A stretch of 64,000 nt of DNA from Flavobacterium sp. AG291 (GTDB lineage: Bacteria; Bacteroidota; Bacteroidia; Flavobacteriales; Flavobacteriaceae): contig NZ_QQAR01000002.1 in the NCBI RefSeq assembly GCF_003350375.1, positions 186,001-250,000 on the forward strand, given 5' to 3'. The position numbers and the translations under genes are program-made. Numbering within the stretch: position 1 is the stretch's first letter; every line of letters starts with the position of its first letter. The notes beneath the pieces are model-generated. The model saw only the letters and a program-made list of their open reading frames with translations. It made no database searches and was not told the DNA's origin. Shown piece after piece: positions 8,162-17,600 of the stretch.

Positions 8162-10273
8162 TTATTTAATATGTTCGTAAATCACATCCATCTTATTCCT
8201 GTAATAATTATAGGTTTCAAGCTGAGCCCGGAAAGGCTTTTCATCAGGTCGTTTCCTATATTTATTTTCCAGATTTTCTGAATGTAGTCTTGCTTTAACA
8301 TTAGCTTTCCATCCTATATTGAAAGTATCAATCAGCTCAGCCTTAATATCTTCATCATAAATTGGACAGGTTACTTCTACCCTAGCATCAAGATTTCGCG
8401 TCATGAAATCAGCTGATGAAATAAACACTTCAGGATCACCGCAATTGGCAAAAATGTAGCATCTTGTATGTTCGAGATAATTATCTACGATGCTTATCGC
8501 TTCGATATTTTCACTCATGCCCGGAATGCCCGGGATAAGACAACAAATACCTCTTATTATCAACTGTATTTTGACACCTTCCCTACTTGCTTCATAAAGC
8601 TTATCAATCATCTTATAGTCAGTAAGGCTATTCATTTTTAATTTGATATAGGCTTCCTTACCGGCAATAGCATTTAATATTTCCCTGTCTATAAGCTTAT
8701 AGAATTTAGTCCTGGTGTAATGTGGCGACACGAACAGATGTTTATATCTGTGCACTCGATAGTTAACCTCAAAAAATTCGAAAATACGCTGAACCTCTCT
8801 AAGTATATGCTGATGACTTGTAAACAAGGTCACATCAGTATAAACTTTAGCAGTAGATTCATTAAAGTTACCGGTAGATATAAAACCGTAGCGTTTAATT
8901 TTATTGTTTTCCATACGTTCTACAACGCATATCTTACTGTGTACTTTCAACCCTTTAACGCCAAATATCAGATTAATGCCTTCAGTTTGCATCTGCTCAG
9001 CATACGATATATTACTTGCCTCATCAAAACGCGCCTGAAGCTCAATCTGAACAGTTACTTTTTTACCATTTTTTGCTGCATTAACAAGCGAACTTATAAT
9101 TTGCGAATTCTTGGCAAGTCGGTATAAAGTAATACTTATTGATGTAACTTTAGGATCCAGCGCAGCCTCTCTTAAGAACTTAATCACATAGGCATACGAT
9201 TGATATGGCGCATTCAAAAGATAATCCTTTTGTCTAATTCTATGGAGTATGCTTCCCTCAAGGCTCAGACCCGGTACAGGTAAAGGTACATTTTGCTGAT
9301 AAAGCAGATCCTGCCTGCCCATGTTAGGAAAATCCATATAATCACGCCTGTTATGATATCTTCCTCCCGGAATAATACTATCAGAAGAATCAATTTCCAT
9401 TCGTGTAAGGAAAAAATCAAGTGTATCCTGCCCAATTGCCTGATCATACACAAATCGAACTGGTTCGCCTATTCTTCTGTCTTTTACACTTGTAGAAATC
9501 TTTTCCATAAGACTCTTACTCTGATCGCTATCAATTTCAAGCTGGGCGTCACGGGTAATTTTAATCATGTGAGCCGAAATACTCTCATACTTGAATATAT
9601 TAAAAATACTGTGCAAATTGTAACGTATAACGTCATCAAGCATAATTATATACTGTTTTTCGTTATTTGAAGGCAGTATAACGAACCTGTTTATAGTTTT
9701 AGGGATCTCTATAACAGCATATCTTATTTCGCTTATAGGAATTTCAAGCCCTTCAATAGGCTTAGGCTTCATTACGAGTTTAACTGCAAGATAACCGGAA
9801 GTATCTTTCAGAAGAGGAAACTCATCAAGATCATTAAGAATGATGGTTACCAACTCCGGACTAACTTTCTGGATGAAGAAATCTTTAACAAATATTTCCT
9901 GCTCTTTGGTAAGTTGTGTTTCGCTTACCATAAAAATGTTTTCCTTCTCAAGCTCTTTTTCAATAACGCTGAGAATGCGTAAGCTTTCCGATTGTTGTTC
10001 AATAACAATATCGGTAATTTCTGTAAGCAGTTTTTGAGCAGAAATACCACCCAATATCTTTTCACCTGTTTGTCCGGTAAGGCTTAACCTTCTTATGGCT
10101 GCATAACGCACCCTGAAAAATTCATCGAAATTATTTGAAAATATACCTAAAAACCTGAGCCTGTCGAGCAGTGGAACTTTATCATCTCCTGCCTCTTGCA
10201 GTACTCTAGCGTTAAATGCAAGCCAACTTTTTTCTCTGTCAATGTATCGGTTTACCGGTGAGTGGTGAATCAT
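8162..10273 (-). CDS. ppk1: Polyphosphate kinase 1
   Basis: Reversibly makes polyphosphate from ATP. The 703-residue protein shows the normal order: N-domain (DREKSWLAFNARVLQEA, NNFDEFFRVRYA), head domain, and two phospholipase-D-like catalytic domains. The autophosphorylated His is in KVHSKICVV (about His443) and the second conserved His in YLEHTRCYIF (about His601). The start ATG at 10273 lies inside the 3' end of the sixA-like gene (35-base overlap). It is chosen because family homology begins within ten residues of it. The overlap suggests translational coupling. Confidence 0.96.
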   Translation of the reverse strand: MIHHSPVNRYIDREKSWLAFNARVLQEAGDDKVPLLDRLRFLGIFSNNFDEFFRVRYAAIRRLSLTGQTGEKILGGISAQKLLTEITDIVIEQQSESLRILSVIEKELEKENIFMVSETQLTKEQEIFVKDFFIQKVSPELVTIILNDLDEFPLLKDTSGYLAVKLVMKPKPIEGLEIPISEIRYAVIEIPKTINRFVILPSNNEKQYIIMLDDVIRYNLHSIFNIFKYESISAHMIKITRDAQLEIDSDQSKSLMEKISTSVKDRRIGEPVRFVYDQAIGQDTLDFFLTRMEIDSSDSIIPGGRYHNRRDYMDFPNMGRQDLLYQQNVPLPVPGLSLEGSILHRIRQKDYLLNAPYQSYAYVIKFLREAALDPKVTSISITLYRLAKNSQIISSLVNAAKNGKKVTVQIELQARFDEASNISYAEQMQTEGINLIFGVKGLKVHSKICVVERMENNKIKRYGFISTGNFNESTAKVYTDVTLFTSHQHILREVQRIFEFFEVNYRVHRYKHLFVSPHYTRTKFYKLIDREILNAIAGKEAYIKLKMNSLTDYKMIDKLYEASREGVKIQLIIRGICCLIPGIPGMSENIEAISIVDNYLEHTRCYIFANCGDPEVFISSADFMTRNLDARVEVTCPIYDEDIKAELIDTFNIGWKANVKARLHSENLENKYRKRPDEKPFRAQLETYNYYRNKMDVIYEHIK

Positions 10274-10760
10274 GCTTTTTTAATTCTCTTGGAAATAATA
10301 CTTTTTTTATTGTTCCCTTTTGTATATCCTTCCAGTCATTTTCCTGAAAGGAAAGGGAAACAAAACCAGCAGTAGGTACATTATCTACAGCAAGGTTCCC
10401 AAAGGTATTAACAAAATTAGTAATAGCGTCGTTATGTCCAAAAAGAATTAAGTTATCAAATTGATTATTGCAGGTTTTAATTACTTTTTCCAGAGCCCTG
10501 GAATCAAAAGTATAAAGATCATCCTTAAAAATAATTGTATCCAAAGGTATGGAAAGGTTCTCTGCAAAAATATACGCTGTGTTTTTAGCACGTTTAGCCG
10601 TACTACTCCATACAATATATGTTTTTGGAAGATATCCCTCAACTTCAGATGCCACAAGATGTGCATCATTTATGCCTCTGTTAGAAAGAGGCCGGTCTTT
10701 ATCCACCAAAGGAGTATCCCAGCTCGACTTAGCATGGCGGATTAAAATCAAGTTTTTCAT
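10239..10760 (-). CDS. Histidine phosphatase, SixA type
   Basis: A short (173-residue) phosphoglycerate-mutase-fold phosphatase. The catalytic motif LIRHAKSSWD has Arg8 and His9. The second catalytic His lies in LFGHNDAI near residue 104, with WSSTAKRAKNTA between them. E. coli SixA removes phosphate from histidine phosphotransfer domains; the substrate here is unknown. It is the first gene of the sixA-ppk1-ppx set and overlaps ppk1. Because ppk1 also uses a phosphohistidine, a link with polyphosphate metabolism is tempting but only inferred. Confidence 0.88.
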   Translation of the reverse strand: MKNLILIRHAKSSWDTPLVDKDRPLSNRGINDAHLVASEVEGYLPKTYIVWSSTAKRAKNTAYIFAENLSIPLDTIIFKDDLYTFDSRALEKVIKTCNNQFDNLILFGHNDAITNFVNTFGNLAVDNVPTAGFVSLSFQENDWKDIQKGTIKKVLFPRELKKHDSPLTGKPIH

Positions 10761-10858
10761 AGAGTCAAGGTTTAAATAGTTATGTATCTACATATTAAAT
10801 ATCCGAATTATAACTACTCCTTTATCTATAAATTTTGTTAAATTTTAAGCACTACCTA

Positions 10859-11503
10859 TTACGGCGCCAGTCTTTCAGTCTTCCAACTGTAATCAGGCAA
10901 CAAACTATATCGGATTCGGTCGTGTAATCTATTAGGCCTTCCCTGCCAAAATTCCATTTCAACAGGGCGAACTAAATAACCTCCCCAATGTAGCGGTCTC
11001 GGTATTTCTTTCCCATGAAATTCGTGTTCAAGATCTTTAAGATTTCCTTCTAAAAATTCTCTTGAAGGAATGACCTGGCTTTGAGGAGAGACTAAAGCTC
11101 CAAGTCTGCTACCTTCCGGTCTGCTTTCAAAATAACCGTCAGAAATGTTTTCAGAAACTTTCTCAGCCTTTCCTTTTATGATAACCTGACGTTCCATGCC
11201 TTCCCAAAAAAATGAAAGACAAATATTAGGATTTGCAGCTATTGCTTTTCCTTTTTCAGAATCATAATTAGTAAAGAAAATAAAACCTTCGTAGGTATAT
11301 TGCTTTAGTAACACCACACGGCTTTTAGGGAACCCATCCAATCCAAAGGTCGAAACTGTCATGGCATTCACCTCACCGGGCCCATCAAATTCCTCAACCT
11401 CAATAAACCATTTTTTAAAAAGATTAATCGGGTCTTCAGGAAGATTTCCCTCTAAAAGTTCGCTCTTTTCATAAGAGCGACGATAATTGCCTAAATCAGT
11501 CAT
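10859..11503 (-). CDS. pdxH: Pyridoxamine 5'-phosphate oxidase
   Basis: FMN enzyme that oxidises pyridoxine or pyridoxamine 5'-phosphate to pyridoxal phosphate. At 214 residues it has the normal length. Family markers are PKSRVVLLKQYTYEGFIFFTN (first 20: PKSRVVLLKQYTYEGFIFFT) near 74-94, WEGMERQVIIKG near 115, SRPEGSRLGA near 143, and a C-terminal block WQGRPNRLHDR plus a terminal LAP. The start MTDLGNYRRSYEK is typical. It appears monocistronic, with about 100 bases on each side. The upstream gap contains AT-rich filler of the GATTTTTTGAT type. Confidence 0.95.
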   Translation of the reverse strand: MTDLGNYRRSYEKSELLEGNLPEDPINLFKKWFIEVEEFDGPGEVNAMTVSTFGLDGFPKSRVVLLKQYTYEGFIFFTNYDSEKGKAIAANPNICLSFFWEGMERQVIIKGKAEKVSENISDGYFESRPEGSRLGALVSPQSQVIPSREFLEGNLKDLEHEFHGKEIPRPLHWGGYLVRPVEMEFWQGRPNRLHDRIRYSLLPDYSWKTERLAP

Positions 11504-11595
11504 TTTATTGGATGATTAGATTTTTTGATTTTTTATGCAATACAAATTTATGGATAATCTTCTTCTAAGAATCGAACAATCGAATAATCAGGAAT

Positions 11596-12504
11596 CTAAT
11601 TAAACTCAAACACCTTACTGTCATCTGCTAAATGTACATTCTCAAAAACAGTCTGTGCTTCTTCTTTAAAAGGCTCAATAGAACCGTATCTTGTAGAATA
11701 ATGTCCCAGAATCAGGTGCTTTGCATTTGCTTTAACAGCAATCTCAGCAGCTTGTTTCGCTGTTGAATGCATTGTTTTCTCACAATACTGCTCATCAATA
11801 TCCAGAAAAGTACTTTCATGATAAAGCACATCAACATCTCTTATAAGGGATACTATAGTTTCATCATATAAAGTATCCGAACAGAATGCATAACTCATTG
11901 GTGGATAAGGATCAAAAGTCAGCAATTCATTTGGTATAACCCTTCCGTCTTCGAGAGTCATATCACTACCACTTTTCACTTTATTATAATAACAGGTTTC
12001 AATACCATACTCATTCACAGCATCAGGATTCAGCTTTCTGTCTCCGGTTTTTTCCTGAAACAAAAAACCATTAGTGTAAACCCTGTGCTTTAAAGGAATA
12101 GTACTCACAACAACCTTATCATCTTCAAAAATCACTTCTGATTCTTTACTATCAAGTTCATGAAAATATAAATTGTAGCTCGTCCATGAACCTGACGTTT
12201 TCAATAAAAGCAGTATAACCTCTTTTATACCTTTAGGACCATATACATGAAGGTCATTCTGCCTTCCCAATAAGGAAAAGGTAGATATGAGCCCTATAAG
12301 GCCATAAAAATGATCTCCATGTAAATGAGATATGAAAATGTGATTAATTCGTGAGAATTTAATCTTGTTTTTTCTCAACTGCACCTGTGTACCCTCACCA
12401 CAATCTATAAGAAACATTCTGTTCTTCATTTCCAATACCTGAGAAGTAGGATTAGTAAGCGAACGTGGTGTAGCGGCATAACAGCCAAGTATAGTTAAAT
12501 TCAT
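11596..12504 (-). CDS. rnz: Ribonuclease Z
   Basis: Zinc beta-lactamase-fold endonuclease that matures tRNA 3' ends. The 302-residue protein carries the metal motif SHLHGDH (His60, His62, Asp64, His65), an LIDCGEGTQ motif at 32-40, a second His in LKHRVYTNGF (about 141), FCSDT (about 209) and GHYSTRY near the C-terminus. The short form and the exosite-like insert around 149-190 fit bacterial RNase Z. A small gene 57 bases upstream on the same strand may be in the same transcript. Confidence 0.95.
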   Translation of the reverse strand: MNLTILGCYAATPRSLTNPTSQVLEMKNRMFLIDCGEGTQVQLRKNKIKFSRINHIFISHLHGDHFYGLIGLISTFSLLGRQNDLHVYGPKGIKEVILLLLKTSGSWTSYNLYFHELDSKESEVIFEDDKVVVSTIPLKHRVYTNGFLFQEKTGDRKLNPDAVNEYGIETCYYNKVKSGSDMTLEDGRVIPNELLTFDPYPPMSYAFCSDTLYDETIVSLIRDVDVLYHESTFLDIDEQYCEKTMHSTAKQAAEIAVKANAKHLILGHYSTRYGSIEPFKEEAQTVFENVHLADDSKVFEFN

Positions 12505-12561
12505 TTTTTTAATTTCAAGTTTCAGGCTTTAAGTTGCCCAAACACTTAAAACCTGTAGTTT

Positions 12562-12894
12562 TTAAAAGCCGAGATCTCTTTCAATCTCTTCCATTTCAAT
12601 TATGTCGTGAGCTTCCAGCAAAGTAGGAACAACTACCATTTCATCAGGAACATCAGAATATTCAATATCCGACGCAACCATAACGAATGATTTCTTTGCT
12701 TTGCGGTGTTTATTGGACAAAGGCAGGAAAGATAGCAAAACATCCAGACTTATTCCATTATCCTGACTAACATCAAGAATTATATTTTGCTCTTTATAAT
12801 TATTATGTTCGGCAGTTATCTTATCCAAAAAGGCCTTTACGTCTCCCTGAGTATCTTTAATAATAACTGTATGTCCTTTTTGTTCTACTTTCAT
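12562..12894 (-). CDS. Small STAS-like protein next to rnz
   Basis: The 110-residue protein has alternating beta strands and helices (VIIKDTQGDVKAFLDKI; NIILDVSQDNGISLDVLLSFL; KSFVMVASDIEYSDVP; TLLEAHDIIEMEEIERDLGF). This is reminiscent of a STAS fold, although the usual DxSG loop appears only as DVSQDNG. Related genes beside rnz are sometimes labelled ribonuclease Z, but no metal motif is present. It precedes rnz on the same strand, so a partner role is possible. Function unknown. Confidence 0.7.
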   Translation of the reverse strand: MKVEQKGHTVIIKDTQGDVKAFLDKITAEHNNYKEQNIILDVSQDNGISLDVLLSFLPLSNKHRKAKKSFVMVASDIEYSDVPDEMVVVPTLLEAHDIIEMEEIERDLGF

Positions 12895-12960
12895 TTCTTT
12901 TGAGTTACTGAGTAGCTTAGGTTCTTAGTTACTAAGGTACAAAGTTGAATATAAATTTAA

Positions 12961-13010
12961 ACAGCCGGGCTGTAAACTGTGACTGTGACCTGCCTTTGCC
13001 GGCAGGCAGG
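12961..13010. repeat. GC-rich hairpins downstream of pyrB
   Basis: Two small inverted repeats lie together: ACAGC-CGG-GCTGT (12961-12973) and a CTGCC/GGCAG hairpin followed by an extra GCAGG (12990-13010). The GC-rich sequence stands out from the AT-rich spacer. It could act as a weak terminator or mRNA stabiliser for pyrB, but no U-tract is visible. Such CTGCCGGCAGG blocks also resemble dispersed intergenic repeats. Confidence 0.4.
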
Positions 13011-13022
13011 CTGAAAATTTAC

Positions 13023-13952
13023 TTATTGCTTGATCTTAGAAGCTAAAAGGTAAATAACAGCCATTCTTACTGCAACACCATTCTCAACCTGATCAAGGAT
13101 TACTGATTGCTGTGAGTCAGCAACATCACTTGTAATCTCAACACCACGATTAATTGGCCCCGGGTGCATGATTACTATTTCTTTATTCAAAGAGTCAAGT
13201 AAAGCTTTATCAACTCCATACTGTTGTGCATACTCACGCGTAGACGGGAAATAATTCACATCCAGTCTTTCATTCTGTACCCTTAACATATTGGCTACAT
13301 CAGCCCATTCTAATGCTTTACGTAGATTTGGTTCAACTTTTACTCCAAGTGATTCAATGTACTTCGGTATAAGCGTATTTGGACCACAAACCTTAACTTC
13401 AGCACCCTGCATTTGTAGTGCGAATATATTAGAAAGCGCTACCCTTGAGTGAAGGATATCGCCAACAATAACAACTTTTTTTCCTTCAACACCACCAAGC
13501 TTTTCACGGATCGTATAAGAATCAAGCAGACCCTGTGTTGGATGTTCGTGTGCGCCATCTCCGGCATTCACTATACTTGCATTAACATTTCTCGAAAGAA
13601 AGTGTGCCGCTCCAGGCTTTTCGTGACGCATAACCACCATATCCACTTTCATCGAAAGAATATTGTTTACAGTATCGATAAGCGTTTCACCTTTCTTAAC
13701 CGAAGACTGCGCTGCCGAAAAGCTTATCACGTCAGCAGAAAGCCTTTTTTGTGCCAGTTCAAAAGACAGTTTTGTTCGTGTACTGTTCTCAAAGAAAATA
13801 TTAGCTATTGTAATATCCCTAAGCGAAGGTACTTTCTTTATTGGTCGGTTAATTACTTCTTTAAATTGATCGGCAGTTTCAAAAATAAGGTCTATATCGT
13901 TCTTGTTGATATATTTTATACCTAATAAATGATTAACGCTTAATTCTTTCAT
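13023..13952 (-). CDS. pyrB: Aspartate carbamoyltransferase catalytic subunit
   Basis: Second step of pyrimidine synthesis: carbamoyl phosphate plus aspartate gives carbamoyl aspartate. The 309-residue protein has the carbamoyl-phosphate loop FFENSTRTKLSFE (about 53-65), catalytic HPTQGLLD (about 137-144), VVIVGDILHSRV (about 159-170) and the substrate loop HPGPINRGVEI (about 271-281). No regulatory pyrI is nearby. The upstream pyrR gene ends 24 bases before the pyrB start on the same strand, a common pyrR-pyrB operon order. Confidence 0.96.
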   Translation of the reverse strand: MKELSVNHLLGIKYINKNDIDLIFETADQFKEVINRPIKKVPSLRDITIANIFFENSTRTKLSFELAQKRLSADVISFSAAQSSVKKGETLIDTVNNILSMKVDMVVMRHEKPGAAHFLSRNVNASIVNAGDGAHEHPTQGLLDSYTIREKLGGVEGKKVVIVGDILHSRVALSNIFALQMQGAEVKVCGPNTLIPKYIESLGVKVEPNLRKALEWADVANMLRVQNERLDVNYFPSTREYAQQYGVDKALLDSLNKEIVIMHPGPINRGVEITSDVADSQQSVILDQVENGVAVRMAVIYLLASKIKQ

Positions 13953-13976
13953 TGTTGTTACTGTTGCAGTTAAGCC

Positions 13977-14510
13977 TTATATTAAATAAACACTGTCTTC
14001 CCCTTCATTTTCTTTCCAGGTCACTTTTACTTTTTCATCATTGATAGCATCAACCTGGCGCCCACGATAATCAGGCTGTATTGGCAGGTGACGGCTAAAA
14101 CGACGATCAATCAGCACCAGTAATTCAATTTCTGACGGACGCCCGAATGATTGTATTGCTGTAAGTGCGGCACGAATACTACGCCCCGTGTAAAGAACAT
14201 CATCAATAAATACCACTTTTTTATTCTCAACAAGAAAATCTATCTCAGTCTTGTTTGCCTCAAGAGGCTTGTCTGAACGGCGAAAATCATCCCTGAAGAA
14301 AGTTATATCAAGAAAACCAAGCTGTATGCCTGACACATTGTATTCTTCTTCCAAAAGCTGTTTGATGCGCTCAGCAAGAAAACGTCCGCGTGGCTGAAGA
14401 CCAATAAGTACGGTATCTGAAAAATCTAGATGTTTTTCAATCAACTGGCAGGCCAAACGGTGTAGAATGATATTGACTTCTCTTGAAGTAAGCAATATTT
14501 TGTGGCTCAT
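13977..14510 (-). CDS. pyrR: PyrR regulator / uracil phosphoribosyltransferase
   Basis: Phosphoribosyltransferase-fold protein. In other bacteria it senses UMP and binds pyr mRNA to control attenuation, with weak UPRTase activity. The 177 residues include the PRPP loop VVFIDDVLYTGRSIRAAL (about 99-116), an LIGLQPRGRFLAERI segment (about 36-50) and LVLIDRRFSRHLPIQPDYRG near the C-terminus. It leads the pyrR-pyrB operon. I see no clear PyrR-binding loop or attenuator in the 24-base pyrR-pyrB gap, so how it acts here is uncertain. Confidence 0.93.
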   Translation of the reverse strand: MSHKILLTSREVNIILHRLACQLIEKHLDFSDTVLIGLQPRGRFLAERIKQLLEEEYNVSGIQLGFLDITFFRDDFRRSDKPLEANKTEIDFLVENKKVVFIDDVLYTGRSIRAALTAIQSFGRPSEIELLVLIDRRFSRHLPIQPDYRGRQVDAINDEKVKVTWKENEGEDSVYLI

Positions 14511-14602
14511 AATGCGGTATTGTGTTTGGATTGTAAAAGTAGGTAAAAATCTTAAAAAATAAAACAGGTAATTATACTATAAGATTATATTGAAGTAAAC
14601 AA

Positions 14603-14610
14603 TATATTTG
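14603..14610 (+). promoter_or_regulatory. -7 element of the LRR-Roc-COR-TIR gene
   Basis: TATATTTG matches TAnnTTTG exactly and lies 20 bases before the ATG. A TTG occurs at 14590-14592, but too close to be a normal -33 element. The gene therefore has its own flavobacterial-type promoter and does not depend on the divergent pyrR-pyrB operon. Confidence 0.55.
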
Positions 14611-14630
14611 TAAGAATCAAACTTCACTAC

Positions 14631-17600
14631 ATGTCAGATTTAGCCTTAAAATTAATTGAAGAGAATATTAAGTCAAAAAGTAAATTTTTAGATTTAGGAA
14701 ATTGTGCACTCAGAGAATTACCTGAAAAATTATTCGAATGCAATTGGCTAGAAAATCTAAATTTAGGTCATAATTATTACTCTTTACAAAAAGAATATTT
14801 AGAACCTAATAATAATTTATCTTTAAATATTTTTAGCGGTAATGACTTAACTCAATTAGAAAGACTCTCAAATTTAAAAGGTTTAAATATTTCTAACTCT
14901 GATATTATCGAAACCAATTTCTTAAAGGGATTAAAAAAGTTGGTTTTATTGAATTTAGAAAATAATGGAATTCATAACATCGAAAGTATTTCAGACTTAA
15001 CTGAATTAAAATATCTTTATTTAACGAACAACAATATAAAAAATCTTGATCCAATATTTTATTTAAATAAGCTAGACATTCTAAATGTATCCAATAATCT
15101 AATTTCAGATTTGACTCCAGTTTTTCACTTGTTACAAAATGGTATAAATATAGAATTTGTAGATTTCTTCTTTAGTAGGCAAAGTAAAATGATTGCTGTA
15201 AATAAAAACCCAATTGCAAACCCTCCAAGTGATGTTGTTAAAGAAGGAGCAATAACAGTTCTAAAATGGGCGGCGAATCGTAACGCACATGCAGCAGAGT
15301 TAATTAAAGAAAATCTGAAAGAGAAGAAGAAATTACTTGATTTAGGAAATTGCAATATTCAACATTTTATAGGATTAGAAGAACTAGCAGAGTGTAAACA
15401 TGTTGAAGAACTGATATTGAGTAACGAATGGGCAGAGAGAAATAGTCAAGGATGGTATCGAATAACTAGTAAAAATAAAAACAAACCAAATGTAATTAAC
15501 AGAATTCCTCATGAAATCAGTAGTTTAATTAATTTAAAAAAATTAATTTTAGGCGGGAACTGGAATACTGATAAGCAGAAATCAAAATGGAAAATTAGAG
15601 ATGTTAGCGATTTACTAGGATTAAAAAATTTAATTCATCTTAATATCAGTAATAATAATCTTTCAAATATTGAAACTCTCAAAAGTCTTACAAAACTTAA
15701 AAAATTACACATTAACAACAATTACATTCAAACAATCCATGACATCCATTTAAATTATTTACAAGAATTAAATTTAAGTAATAATCTAATAGAAAAAATT
15801 GAGTTTATTGCTAAATTAAAAGCATTAAATCATTTAGAGCTACATTCCAATAAAATCTCAGACATTCGCACTTTACTTAGCATAGAAAATTTATTACATA
15901 AAAAAAACTTCTTCATTAATATTGCAAAGAACCCACTAATCAGCAACAATAATATAATTGTTAGTAAAATTGAAAATCAAAGAATTACACTTTTAAATTT
16001 GATTAATTCAAAAGAAAGTCAAAAATTAACACTGCCCGCAAAAGTATTGTTGCTTGGAAATCACGCCAGTGGTAAATCATCGCTTTTAAATTTTTTACAA
16101 AATGACACTTTATTAAACAATTCAAATTCAACACATATTTTAAACATTGAAAAATATCCTAAAGATGCTAATATCCCTGAAGCTATTTTTTATGATTTCG
16201 GAGGACAAGATTATTATCATGGCATATACAGAGTTTTTTTAAGTTTTGGAGCTATACAAATACTTTTATGGAATGAAGAGTGTAATTTTAACGAAATAAT
16301 AGATTTTGACAAGAATAAAGTTGCGACAATTAACTATAATCTTTTGTATTGGTTAGAACAAAAAAAATATTTAGAAACTAAATCAAAAGTTGTTTACTTA
16401 CAAAATAATGCTGAAGAAGTTGAAAATAGCCCTGTTTTATTGGTTCAGAGAGACTCCACAAAGGAAGTTCCTTATTCAGAAGTTTGCAATTCAGTACGCA
16501 CAAATTTAAATATTTTGGGGGAATTTAAATTATGTCTTAAAAAAAGTGAGAATGACAAAAGAAATGAAAAAACTAAGAATCTCTTAGAAAAAAGTAGGGA
16601 GCATTTTAAATCAATGCTTCTTTTATTAATTGAACAAAACAAAAAAGAAGTAAGGAAGAAAAAGTGGTATATTAATCTTTTCACAGACATATTAGATGAG
16701 ACTGTTTATAATCACGATCCTGTCAATTTAAATTTTTTAATTACTAAATATAAAATCCCAAAAAGAGATCATATTTATTTCATAGATGATCTGAAGCAAT
16801 TACATAGGCAAGGACTAATACTCTATTATAACGATAATGACAAAATATGGTTAAATCCATCCTCACTAGTCAATTATATAAATACAGATGTTCTAAAAAA
16901 ACAAGTACTAATAAGAAACAAAGGTCTATTGCCTCTAGAGAGCCTAGAAAAACATGAAAGTTCAGGAATAACTCAATTACTTGAAAGTCAAAAAGTAATT
17001 TTTAAAACACATTATGGTAATACATTTAAATATGTTGTACCAAGTTATTTAGAACTTTCAAAAAATGATAGAGATTATAGTTTTTTTTCTTATACAATTA
17101 AATCTCCCATATTTATTCTCAAATTCAAAAATTTTATACCATTTGGTTTAATTAACTTACTTACAATTTTTTTCGGAATCAATCCTGAACAAAAAAAATT
17201 CTGGAGAGATCAGTTATTATTTACTTTCAATAAAAAATTAATCTTAATAGAATTAAAAATTGAAAGTTTAGAAATAAGATTACATTGTAACGAATCTATT
17301 ACCCTAGAGGAGAAAAAATATATATTTTACACGATTATAGCATTATACAAAGACAAAAATACACCTTTTACTTTTGAAGAATTTTTAATCTGGAAAGATT
17401 ATAATACTAACGACGACTTATCGGATAAAGAGATAAATGATGATTTTAAAAATAAGTTGTATGAATATTATTGTGACTTTTTTGATTACCCAAAAGACTT
17501 ATATATATCATTTAACGATAAGGAATTTGTTAATCATTCTGAACTTCAAGGTGATGATAATGGTGAAACAATTGATAATAGAAGTATTATCCAAACTTAT

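Noticed and set aside
7235..10760. Polyphosphate genes as a defence or mobile island
   Set aside because: Composition equals the core genome and all three are ordinary housekeeping families.
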